Origin: Acidobacteriota bacterium
GTDB taxonomy: Bacteria; Acidobacteriota; Vicinamibacteria; Vicinamibacterales; 2-12-FULL-66-21
Reading direction: 5' to 3'
Assembly (NCBI GenBank): GCA_013362195.1
Contig: JABFWM010000098.1
Location: 1 to 34,080, forward strand
DNA length: 34,080 bases
Position numbers and translations under genes: made by a program. The notes below the pieces were generated by a model. The model did not search any database and was not told the origin of the DNA. It worked only from the letters and a program-made list of their open reading frames with translations. Positions 22,828 to 30,301 of the stretch are shown piece after piece. Within the stretch, counting starts at the first letter, position 1. Every line of letters starts with the position of its first letter.

Positions 22828-24028
22828 AACGACTCGTGACGCGCCGTCGCCGCGCCAGCGACTGTGGGTTGCCGCGGTGATTCCGCTCGCCGCGCTTGCC
22901 GTGCTGCTCGCCGCCCTCGTGTTCGTCCGCCCCGCGGATCGACTGCGCGGCGTCGGTGTGCCGCCGGTCGAACGGCTCACGGTCGAGCGCACCGTCCTCC
23001 GCCCCGGCGGCATCCTGCTGTCGATCCTGAACGATGGGCCGGATCCCGTCACGATCGCTCAGGTTAGCGTAGATGACGCCTACTGGTCGTTCACTGCGGA
23101 TCGGGGCACGACGCTGAAGCATCTCGGGCGTACGCAGCTGACCATTCCTTACCCGTGGGTCGACGGGGAAGCGCACACCATCAAGCTCCTCACCTCCACT
23201 GGCACCGCGTTCGAACACGAGGTAGCGGTTGCGACGCCGACCCCGCAGCCCGACGCGCAGTATTTCGTGACGTTCACCCTCATCGGCCTCTACGTCGGCG
23301 TACTTCCGGTTGCGGCGGGTCTTCTCTGGTTTCCGTTCATGCGACGCCTCGGCCGAACGGGTCTCGACGTGCTGCTCGCGCTGACCGTCGGACTGCTCGT
23401 CTTTCTGCTCGTCGACACGACGCACGAAGGCCTCGATGCCGCCGCTCGCCTGCCCGACTCGTACCAGGGCGTCGCGCTGTTCGCCTCCGGCGCCGCGGCC
23501 GCGTATCTGGTGCTCGAATGGGTCGGAGCCGTGCTTCGCACGCGACGCACGCACGAGCGGACGGCCGGCGCACCGGGCGCGATCCTCGCGCTGCTCGTCG
23601 CCATCGGCATCGGCCTGCACAACCTTGGCGAAGGGCTGGCGATTGGCGCGGCGTTCACGCTGGGCGAGGCGGCACTCGGCACGCTTTTGATTGTCGGCTT
23701 CACACTGCACAACACGACCGAGGGGCTGGCCATCGTCGCGCCGCTCGCACGGGAGCGGCCGCCCTTGGCGATGCTGCTGCGGCTCGGGCTGATTGGCGGC
23801 GTGCCCACGATCGCCGGCGCATGGATTGGAGGGTTGTTCTATTCTGCGGTCCTCGGCGTGCTGTTCCTCGGCCTCGGCGCCGGGGCCATCGCCCAGGTCG
23901 TCCTGCAGATCTCGCGACAGATCGCCGGACCACAGACCATCGGCGAGCGGCTGACGTCCGTCCCGGTCCTCTCCGGCCTCGCAGCGGGGTTCGCGGTGAT
24001 GTATGTCACCGGGATGCTGGTCGGGTAA
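22817..24028 (+). CDS. ZIP-family metal transporter with N-terminal extracytoplasmic domain
   Basis: A 403-residue protein. A first transmembrane helix (VAAVIPLAALAVLLAALVF) leads into an extracytoplasmic beta-rich domain (about 40-150; RPGGILLSILNDGPDPVTIAQVSV) that is not part of ordinary ZIP proteins. About eight more helices follow, with the ZIP metal-path motifs HNLGEGLAIG and HNTTEGLAIV in two adjacent helices and a DTTHEGLDAA segment. ZIP proteins move Zn, Fe or Mn into the cytoplasm. The GTG start overlaps the oxidase end by 11 bases, so the two are translated together; the extra domain could dock the oxidase or the cupredoxin. The metal is not fixed by sequence. Confidence 0.85.
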   Translation: MIPETTRDAPSPRQRLWVAAVIPLAALAVLLAALVFVRPADRLRGVGVPPVERLTVERTVLRPGGILLSILNDGPDPVTIAQVSVDDAYWSFTADRGTTLKHLGRTQLTIPYPWVDGEAHTIKLLTSTGTAFEHEVAVATPTPQPDAQYFVTFTLIGLYVGVLPVAAGLLWFPFMRRLGRTGLDVLLALTVGLLVFLLVDTTHEGLDAAARLPDSYQGVALFASGAAAAYLVLEWVGAVLRTRRTHERTAGAPGAILALLVAIGIGLHNLGEGLAIGAAFTLGEAALGTLLIVGFTLHNTTEGLAIVAPLARERPPLAMLLRLGLIGGVPTIAGAWIGGLFYSAVLGVLFLGLGAGAIAQVVLQISRQIAGPQTIGERLTSVPVLSGLAAGFAVMYVTGMLVG

Positions 24029-24032
24029 CACG

Positions 24033-24425
24033 ATGACGATGGTGAGCAGATCCGTTCGCGGTCTGGCCATTGGCGCTGCCGCCCTCGCCATCGCGGCGAT
24101 GATTCCGATCATGGGGCTGAGCCGCGAAAGCGAACGTGAGCTTCGGATCGCAGTGATCGATCGCGCGTTCTATGTCGATGGACGGAGCGACGCGAACCCG
24201 ACGCTGACCTTGCGCGCCGGCGAGCGGGTGCGTCTGGTGCTCCGCAACAACGACGGCGGGATGAAGCACGACTTCACCATCCGCGCGTGGGGCGTTGCCG
24301 TGCCGCCGATTGACGGGCGCGGCGAGCGCGCGATGACGTTCCGCGTTCCCGAGACACGCGGCGCGGCGGTCTATAACTGCACGCCACATCCGGTCTCGAT
24401 GCGGGGGACGATCATCGTCGAATGA
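24033..24425 (+). CDS. Membrane-anchored cupredoxin-domain protein
   Basis: A 130-residue protein with an N-terminal hydrophobic helix (LAIGAAALAIAAMIPIMGL), which serves as anchor or signal, and one cupredoxin domain. The type-1 copper ligands are all present: His79 in MKHDF, Cys116 in YNCTPHP, His119 and Met123. It could carry electrons to or from the multicopper oxidase or supply copper to it. The ATG at 24033 lies four bases after the ZIP stop; a second ATG at 24039 is possible. The end overlaps ubiE by four bases (ATGA). Role in the system is inferred from the operon. Confidence 0.82.
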   Translation: MTMVSRSVRGLAIGAAALAIAAMIPIMGLSRESERELRIAVIDRAFYVDGRSDANPTLTLRAGERVRLVLRNNDGGMKHDFTIRAWGVAVPPIDGRGERAMTFRVPETRGAAVYNCTPHPVSMRGTIIVE

Positions 24426-25150
24426 TGCGGCCGCGCCTCAGCGCCTCCCTGGCGACACCCGAAGGCAAGGCGCGGTACGTTCGCGGCCTCTTCGCGACGA
24501 TCGCCGATCGCTACGATCTCATCACCCGCGTCCTGTCGTACGGCCTCGACGGTTCGTGGAAGCGGCGGCTTGCGGCGATGACCGATCCCGCGCCGCAGCG
24601 CGCGCTCGACCTGGCGTGCGGGACCGGGGACATCGCGTTCGCGCTTCGCGATCGCGGGCATGCCGTCGTCGCACTCGACATCACGGCCCGCATGATCGAG
24701 CTGGCCGCCGCCCGCGCCCGCCGATTGCAATCCTGTCAGTCGCTGACGTTTCTGATCGGTGACATGACAGCCTTGCCGTTCGCGGGCGCGAGCTTCGATC
24801 TCGTGACCACCGGCTACGGACTGCGCAACGTGCCGCGGCTGCAGCCCGCCATCGACGAGATCCGCCGCGTGCTGCGGCCTGGCGGACTGCTGCTGTCGCT
24901 CGACTTCGATCGGCCGGTGTTTGCGCCCGTCCGCTGGATCTACCTCGCGTATTTGACGCTGGTCGGCAGTGCGCTCGGCGCGCTGTTCCATGCCGATCCC
25001 GATACCTATCGCTATATTCCTGAATCGATCAAGCGCTACCCCGGCGCATCGGAAGTGTCGCGCCTGCTGGAGGACAGCGGGTTCACGTCCTGTGAGGTGG
25101 TGCCCGTGCTGGGCGGTCTGCTGGCGATCAACACCGCACGACGCATTTGA
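24422..25150 (+). CDS. ubiE: Ubiquinone/menaquinone biosynthesis C-methyltransferase
   Basis: A 242-residue SAM-dependent methyltransferase of the UbiE/MenG family, which methylates demethylmenaquinone or the benzoquinone precursor at the membrane. The SAM loop is LDLACGTGDIAF, the family motif YGLRNV follows PFAGASFDLVTTG, and the usual C-terminal helix stretch (YRYIPESIKRYPG) is intact. An acidobacterium would be expected to make menaquinone, so a MenG role is likelier. It overlaps the cupredoxin gene by four bases, which ties quinone supply to the metal operon; whether that has meaning or is just packing is not clear. Confidence 0.9.
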   Translation: MMRPRLSASLATPEGKARYVRGLFATIADRYDLITRVLSYGLDGSWKRRLAAMTDPAPQRALDLACGTGDIAFALRDRGHAVVALDITARMIELAAARARRLQSCQSLTFLIGDMTALPFAGASFDLVTTGYGLRNVPRLQPAIDEIRRVLRPGGLLLSLDFDRPVFAPVRWIYLAYLTLVGSALGALFHADPDTYRYIPESIKRYPGASEVSRLLEDSGFTSCEVVPVLGGLLAINTARRI

Positions 25151-25424
25151 GTTCGGGCGCACGACCGATCAGACGAGTCGAGCGCGCACGCAGGCGGCAC
25201 ACTTGCATGACCTGTTAGGATCATGGAAGCGCTGCGGGCCGACCCGGGTGGCGCCCTTCACACAACTGCTCATCCATGCCCATGCACGACAGGGGCGGCG
25301 CGGCGGCCGTTCATGTCCGAGGACCGCGTGCGCGCACGAGAGCAGGCGCGCCGTGCGCTCCGATGGCCGCGCGGCTCGAATAAAGGTGGCAACAGTGCGC
25401 AGTTCCGGCGCGGGCAGCTAAAGC
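25151..25424 (+). other. Intergenic stretch before the PilT-like gene, nothing firm seen
   Basis: The 274 bases contain several short open frames without coding character. TAGGAT at 25216-25221 could be a -10 element but has no -35 at a proper distance. No RNA gene, hairpin terminator or repeat is recognisable. Confidence 0.3.
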
Positions 25425-28334
25425 GTGAATGTAGCGGATCCGACAGTCTGGTGGGATAACGGCGTGAATTTGCTCGATTCATTGCTGGACGCGATCGTCC
25501 GCCTCGATGGCGACGCGCTGGTGATGCACGTCGGCGAGAAGCCGTACGTCGTCACCACGTCCGCGGCCATGAACGAGTTCCGCGGGCCGCTCGCATGGGG
25601 ACAGGTCGAACTGTCGTCGCGTGTGCTGACGTCCGAAGCCGTGCTCGGGATGCTCGGGCAGATCCTGCCGCTCCAACTGCGCCAGACGCTCGAGGAATAC
25701 GGCGCGGTCGAACACGAGGTTGCGGCGTACAACACGGCCGATCGCTTCACCGCCATCGCCGCGCGCGGCGGCGACGACGTGTGGCTCGAGTTGAGCAGGC
25801 ATCGTCCCGAGCCGGTGCAGCCCGCCGTCGAGGAAGGGCCTGCACCGCCGGCGGAGGAGGACGCAGCGGTTGCGGCAGACTCGCCGGGCGCCCCCGCGGT
25901 TCCAGCTGCTGCCGCCGAGGGCCCCGCACTCATCGAGGTCGCGGCTGGCGGTCACGTCCCCGCAGCGATGGACGTTCCAACCGTGCATGTTCCCGAGCCC
26001 GCGGCGATCGAAGTGCCGCCCGTTGCGGAGCCTGCACCGATCGAGAACGCGGCAGACGACGATGCCGCAGCGGTGGAGGGCGAGGTTCCCGCCTTCGCTG
26101 AAGCGCCCGCAACGCTTGACGTTTCGCAAGCGAACGCTCAGGCATCCCCGCCGATGGACGTTGCGCCGTCTCACATCGAGAAACCGGTGGACGTGGCGCC
26201 GGTGCCAAGTGAGCAACCGGTATTCGCTGATATTGCGGTGGAGATCGAGGAGCCCGCCGCCGAGCACGCCCGCGCGGACGCCGAGGAGCCCGTCGCTCGG
26301 CCGCCCGAGCGCCTCGAAGAGCGCGCAGTAATCGAGACCGGTCCAGCACACGGCTTCGAGTCCGAATCCGTCGAGCCCGTCCAGGTACCTCCTCAAGAAC
26401 TGGTGGCCGTTGCCGACGCGTTCTTCCCGGCCACGCCCGCCGCGGCAGATGCCGTCGCGGCGGAGGAAGACGAAGTCGAACTGGCGTTCGGTCAGGTAGT
26501 GCCCGCCGTGCCGCCCTCTGCTGCCGCGGCGGCGGAGCCGGAGGCGCCGTTCGAAATCGTTCAGGAGGTTCGCCAGGACGCGCCGACCGATGACGATGTA
26601 GATGCGCTGCTCGCGGCGAGCGCTGCCGCGTTGCTGCAGAGCGCGCCGGTCTCGCACGCGCCAATCGACTTTGACCATTTGCCGCTGCCTCCCGTCGAGG
26701 AAGCACCCGAAATCGCCCGGGCGTTCGATGTCGAGGCGGCGCTCGCGCCCGCGCCGTTCGTCGCGCCAGCCGACGCGGCGCCGATTGCGCCGCACGAAGC
26801 GCCTGGCCGCGCGGTCACGCAGCCGCACGAAGCCAGGCCGGCGCAGGCGCCCATTCCATCGAGCCCGCTCGGTGATCTAGAATCGCCTGCGATCGCGCAC
26901 GAGGCGATCGATCTCATCCCGCCTCCACAGCCGGAACCCAGGCCGGCCGCCGCTGAAACCGAACCGCAACCGGTTGCGCTCGCCGCCGAGTCCCCGTCGG
27001 CCGCGGTACCGCCGGAAGTCGTTCACGTTGTCGAAAGAGAGACGCACGCCATTCCAGCCGTCACGTTCGATACGCGTGCGCCACAACACGAGCCTGCCCC
27101 CGTTGTGGCGGAAGCCGAACCCCAGCCCGTCACCCTCGCTCAGCAGCCCACGGCCGAGCGCGCGGTGATCCTGCCGCTTTCGCGGCGCCAGATCCGTCAG
27201 GAGCCGTCGATCCCCGCGGCGCCGCATGCGACGCCCGTGCTGTCGATCGACGAGCTGCTCCGTGTGGCCGCGGCCCGCGGCGCGTCCACCGTCTATCTCG
27301 TCGCGCAGTCGCGTCCGATGGTGCGGGCCGACGGCGAGATCAACGTGCTCGAGATCGGCCGCGGCACGCCGCTGGCGGAAGCCGACCTCGATCGGCTGAT
27401 GCTCGACATGGCGCCAGCCGGCGCGCGTGAAGCCTGGCAGCGCGGCCTGACCGCCGAGTGGATGTGCGACGTCGCCGATGTCGGACGCGTCCGCTGCATG
27501 ACGTTCCGCGATCACCGCGGCCCGGGACTCATCTTCCGGATGCTCCCGCCGCAGGCGATCTCGGCGGACCAGCTCGGGCTCACCGCCGAAGTGCAGGCGC
27601 TCTGCGCCCAGTCGGATGGCCTCGTGCTGATCACCGGCCCGCGCGCGAGCGGCAAATCGACGCTGATGGCGTCGTTCGTCGATCTGATCAACCGCACGCG
27701 CAGCGATCACGTGGTCACGATCGAGTCGCAGATCGGGTTCGTGCACGAGAGCCGGCGCTCGTTCATCAGCCAGCGCGAAGTGCGCGAAGGCGAATCCGTC
27801 GCCGCCGGCGTGCGATCGGCGCTCCGCGAGGATCCGGACGTCCTGTTCATCAGCGATCTGCGGTCGCCGGAAACTGCCTCCGCGGCGGTTGACGCGGCCG
27901 AATCCGGGCGGCTCGTCGTCGCGTCGCTGCCGGCCGCATCGACCGTGGCCGCGGTCGATCGCATGCTGGAGCTGCTGCCGGGCGGCCGCCGGGCGCAGGC
28001 GCAGGCGGCGCTCGCCGCTTCCTTGCGCGGCGTTGTCGCACAGGTGCTCGTCCGCCGCGTCCGGGGCGGCCGCGTCGCGGCGCGCGAAGTGCTGCTGAAT
28101 ACCGCGGCGGTGGCCAGCCTGATTCAGGAAGCGAAGACCGCGCAGCTGCCGCTCGCGATCGAGAGCGGACGCCGGCACGGCATGATGCCGCTCAACGATG
28201 CGCTCGCCGGGTTCGTGCGCGACGGCACGGTGCACGTCATCGAGGCGTACCGCAAGGCGTTCGACAAGCAGGCGCTGCTGACGGCGCTTCGCCGCGACGG
28301 CATCGACACGTCGTTCGCCGAGAAGCTCGCCTGA
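25425..28334 (+). CDS. Divergent PilT/GspE-family ATPase with long acidic linker
   Basis: A 969-residue protein. Residues 1-125 form a conserved-looking domain (LLDSLLDAIVRLDGDALVMHVGEKPYVVT). Residues about 125-605 are a low-complexity linker of Ala, Pro, Glu and Val. The last 365 residues are PilT-like: LSIDELLRVAAARGAST, Walker A GPRASGKST at about 738, an IESQIGFVHESRR segment and QREV. Compared with PilT, the Asp box IEDPIE reads IESQIG, Walker B GEMRD reads SDLRS, and the His-box HTTSA reads PAAST, so ATP hydrolysis may be weak. It may modulate a pilus or secretion motor rather than drive retraction. The GTG at 25464 is a possible start. Its stop overlaps the next ATG. Confidence 0.8.
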   Translation: MNVADPTVWWDNGVNLLDSLLDAIVRLDGDALVMHVGEKPYVVTTSAAMNEFRGPLAWGQVELSSRVLTSEAVLGMLGQILPLQLRQTLEEYGAVEHEVAAYNTADRFTAIAARGGDDVWLELSRHRPEPVQPAVEEGPAPPAEEDAAVAADSPGAPAVPAAAAEGPALIEVAAGGHVPAAMDVPTVHVPEPAAIEVPPVAEPAPIENAADDDAAAVEGEVPAFAEAPATLDVSQANAQASPPMDVAPSHIEKPVDVAPVPSEQPVFADIAVEIEEPAAEHARADAEEPVARPPERLEERAVIETGPAHGFESESVEPVQVPPQELVAVADAFFPATPAAADAVAAEEDEVELAFGQVVPAVPPSAAAAAEPEAPFEIVQEVRQDAPTDDDVDALLAASAAALLQSAPVSHAPIDFDHLPLPPVEEAPEIARAFDVEAALAPAPFVAPADAAPIAPHEAPGRAVTQPHEARPAQAPIPSSPLGDLESPAIAHEAIDLIPPPQPEPRPAAAETEPQPVALAAESPSAAVPPEVVHVVERETHAIPAVTFDTRAPQHEPAPVVAEAEPQPVTLAQQPTAERAVILPLSRRQIRQEPSIPAAPHATPVLSIDELLRVAAARGASTVYLVAQSRPMVRADGEINVLEIGRGTPLAEADLDRLMLDMAPAGAREAWQRGLTAEWMCDVADVGRVRCMTFRDHRGPGLIFRMLPPQAISADQLGLTAEVQALCAQSDGLVLITGPRASGKSTLMASFVDLINRTRSDHVVTIESQIGFVHESRRSFISQREVREGESVAAGVRSALREDPDVLFISDLRSPETASAAVDAAESGRLVVASLPAASTVAAVDRMLELLPGGRRAQAQAALAASLRGVVAQVLVRRVRGGRVAAREVLLNTAAVASLIQEAKTAQLPLAIESGRRHGMMPLNDALAGFVRDGTVHVIEAYRKAFDKQALLTALRRDGIDTSFAEKLA

Positions 28335-28756
28335 TGGAAGTGTCCGATGTCCGGCGGCGCCTGCGCGGCGCCATCGAGCAGGCCAAGCGCCGCGCCGTCG
28401 AGCGCCGGACGCGCGCCGATCAGGCGTCGCGCGACTACGAGCCGTTCCTGACCCACATCGCCGTGCCCACGCTGCAAGCGCTGGCTCAGGCGCTCATCGC
28501 CGAAGGCCACCGCTTCAGGATGACGACACCAGGGCAGACGGTGCGCCTCGGCGCGGAGTTCGCGCCAGACGACTACCTGGAGCTGTCGCTGGACACCGAG
28601 CGCGAGGCGCCCGCGGTGCTCTTGCGCACGAGCCGCGGCCGCGGCCGTCGCAACGTCGGAACGGAGCGCGTGCTCGGCGGTCCGATCGGCGACATCACCG
28701 ACGAGCAGCTCCTGTCGGCCGTGCTCGAGGAGCTCATTCCCTTCGTCGAACGCTGA
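28334..28756 (+). CDS. Hypothetical protein co-transcribed with the PilT-like ATPase
   Basis: A 140-residue soluble protein with no signal. The first 35 residues are a basic helix (RRLRGAIEQAKRRAVERRTRADQ), then comes a mixed region with strands around FRMTTPGQTVRLG and YLELSLD, and a closing acidic helix (EQLLSAVLEELIPFVER). I do not recognise the family. The ATG shares one base with the stop of the PilT-like gene (TGATGG), so both are translated from one message, and a role with the ATPase is probable. A hairpin follows. Confidence 0.6.
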   Translation: MEVSDVRRRLRGAIEQAKRRAVERRTRADQASRDYEPFLTHIAVPTLQALAQALIAEGHRFRMTTPGQTVRLGAEFAPDDYLELSLDTEREAPAVLLRTSRGRGRRNVGTERVLGGPIGDITDEQLLSAVLEELIPFVER

Positions 28757-28778
28757 ACACGGCTCTGTCGCTTGCGCG

Positions 28779-28796
28779 GCCCGTGAACGTACGGGC
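28779..28796. terminator. Hairpin between convergent genes
   Basis: GCCCGT-GAACGT-ACGGGC forms a 6-bp perfect stem in the 81-base gap between the small PilT partner and the CoA-transferase gene, which converge. No U-run is present, so the call rests on position and symmetry. Confidence 0.4.
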
Positions 28797-28837
28797 ACGG
28801 GGGCGTGGTCCGTCAACGCACTGACGTCGGTGCGCGA

Positions 28838-30034
28838 TTACAGGTGGATGGCCGCCGCCTCGAACAGCGACTGGATCTCCTGGTCGTTCAACCCGACATC
28901 GTCGCGCAGGATCGATCGCGTGTGCTGACCGAGGGTCGGCGGCGCCTGCGTGACATGCGGCGGCGTCGCGGACATCTTGATTGGATTGCCGAGGACGCGA
29001 ACGTTGCCGGCGGTGGCGTGGGGCAGCTCGACGATCATGTCGCGCGCGGCCAGCTGCGGGTCGGCGAGCGCCTCGGAGACGCTGCGGACCGCGCCGCACG
29101 GGATGCCCGCATCGGTGAGCGCGCGCAGCAGCGCGTCGCGCCGCCACCGCCCGAAGGCGTCGAGCAGCACCGGCCGCAGCGCGTCGTAGTTGCTGACGCG
29201 GGCGGCATTGCTTGAAAAGCGCGCCTCGGCGGCCAGCGCGGAGCGCCCCAGCACGTCGCACAGGCGGCGAAACTGCTCGTCGTTGCCCACCGACAGCACG
29301 AACTCGCCGTCCGCGGACGAGAAGGTGTCGTACGGCGCGATCGACGGATGCCTGTTCCCCATCCGCGACGGCGTGCCGCCGGTCGCGAACGCACTTGCCG
29401 CTTGATACGTGAGCAGCGCCGCGACCGAGTCGAGCATGCCGACGTCGACGTATTGGCCGCAGCCGGTGCGCTCGCGCGCGTGGATCGCAGCGAGCACGCC
29501 CTGGGCCGCGAAGAGACCGGTGGCGATATCGGCGATGGCGACGCCGAGACGGAATGGCGGTCCGTCCGCCGCGCCGGTGATGCTCATCAATCCGCCCTCG
29601 GCCTGCATCATCGCGTCGTAGCCCGCTTCCGCGCGGCGCGGGCCGGTCTGACCGAACCCCGAGATCGAGCAGTACACCAGGCGCGGATGACGCCGCGCCA
29701 CGGTCGCGTAATCGAGGCCGAATCGCGCCATCGTGCCGGGACGAAAATTCTCGACCAGGACGTCGGCGCGATCGAGCAGGGCGCTGACGATCCGCTGCGC
29801 CCCGGCGTGCTTCAAGTCGAGCGCCAGGCTTTCCTTGTTGCGGTTGATGCTGAGGAAGTACGCGCTCTCGCCGTCGACGAACGGGGGGCCCCACGCGCGC
29901 GTGTCGTCGCCGCGGCCCGGCTGCTCGATCTTGATCACGCGGGCGCCGAGGTCGGCGAGCTGCATCGTGCAGTAGGGGCCGGACAGCACCCGGGTGAAGT
30001 CGAGCACCAGCACGCCGTCGAGCGGTTGCGCCAT
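28838..30034 (-). CDS. CaiB/BaiF family CoA-transferase
   Basis: A 398-residue class III CoA-transferase, of normal length. These cytoplasmic enzymes move CoA between carboxylic acids through an Asp-bound intermediate; here the Asp is in YVDVGMLDSVAAL. Other family marks are the N-terminal LVLDFTRVLSGPYCTMQLADLGA, the VIKIEQPGRGDDTR and ENFRPGT segments, and SISGFGQTGPR. The substrate is not evident. The ATG at 30034 gives the standard MAQPLDGVLVLD start. It diverges from the glutaredoxin-like gene with only 12 bases between start codons, so each promoter must lie partly within the other gene. Confidence 0.9.
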   Translation of the reverse strand: MAQPLDGVLVLDFTRVLSGPYCTMQLADLGARVIKIEQPGRGDDTRAWGPPFVDGESAYFLSINRNKESLALDLKHAGAQRIVSALLDRADVLVENFRPGTMARFGLDYATVARRHPRLVYCSISGFGQTGPRRAEAGYDAMMQAEGGLMSITGAADGPPFRLGVAIADIATGLFAAQGVLAAIHARERTGCGQYVDVGMLDSVAALLTYQAASAFATGGTPSRMGNRHPSIAPYDTFSSADGEFVLSVGNDEQFRRLCDVLGRSALAAEARFSSNAARVSNYDALRPVLLDAFGRWRRDALLRALTDAGIPCGAVRSVSEALADPQLAARDMIVELPHATAGNVRVLGNPIKMSATPPHVTQAPPTLGQHTRSILRDDVGLNDQEIQSLFEAAAIHL

Positions 30035-30037
30035 AAT
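30032..30037 (+). promoter_or_regulatory. Candidate -10 for the glutaredoxin-like gene
   Basis: CATAAT ends nine bases before the ATG at 30047 and overlaps the divergent CoA-transferase start. No good -35 is seen. GGAGG at 30039-30043 lies only three bases before the ATG. Confidence 0.3.
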
Positions 30038-30046
30038 CGGAGGAGG

Positions 30047-30301
30047 ATGAAGATTACCGTCTACTCCGGCGCGCATTGACGCGCCTGCGACGAGGTGAAG
30101 GAGTTTCTTTCACGCGCAGGCCACAGCTTCGAGACGAAGAACATCGAGGAGGACGACGACGCCTACCGCGAGCTGATCGCGCTCGGCGCCCGCTCGGTGC
30201 CGGTGACCGTCATCGGCGAGCGCATGATTACCGGCTTCGACCAGGCGCAGCTCCGCTCGGCGCTCGCCGATGCCGGCGACCGACCGTCACGAGATCGCTG
30301 A
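30047..30301 (+). CDS. Glutaredoxin-like protein with in-frame TGA, candidate selenoprotein (U-x-x-C)
   Basis: The 84-residue frame reads MKITVYSGAH, then TGA at codon 11 (30077-30079), then RACDEVKEFL and a complete glutaredoxin/NrdH-like fold to the stop at 30299-30301. TGA falls on the first cysteine position of the CxxC redox motif, giving U-x-x-C. The cis-proline strand SVPVTVIGERMITGFDQAQL and NIEEDDDAYRELIALGAR are as expected, and the coding pattern continues on both sides of the TGA. A hairpin suited to a bacterial SECIS follows directly. Such proteins reduce disulfides or mixed disulfides in the cytoplasm. The alternative is a TGC-to-TGA nonsense change, with reinitiation at the GTG at 30095. 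Its last 74 bases overlap the homoserine dehydrogenase 3' end in antisense. Sec machinery is not in the window. Confidence 0.72.
30083..30121 (+). promoter_or_regulatory. SECIS-like hairpin directly after the in-frame TGA
   Basis: The lower stem pairs GCCTGCG (30083-30089) with CGCAGGC (30115-30121). After an asymmetric internal loop, an upper stem pairs 30095-30102 with 30106-30113 (GTGAA with TTCAC plus a wobble and two more pairs). The apical loop at 30103-30105 begins with G, followed by U. It lies 23 bases past the TGA, within the range usual for bacterial SECIS. The fold was read by eye. Confidence 0.6.

Noticed and set aside
25223-25459. Small open frame before the PilT-like gene
   Set aside because: No ribosome site or recognisable domain, and it runs into the better-supported start region at 25425-25464.
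30095-30301. Glutaredoxin fragment as a plain pseudogene
   Set aside because: The frame upstream of the TGA keeps the expected first strand and the TGA sits at the redox position with a hairpin after it; a pseudogene remains possible but is second choice.
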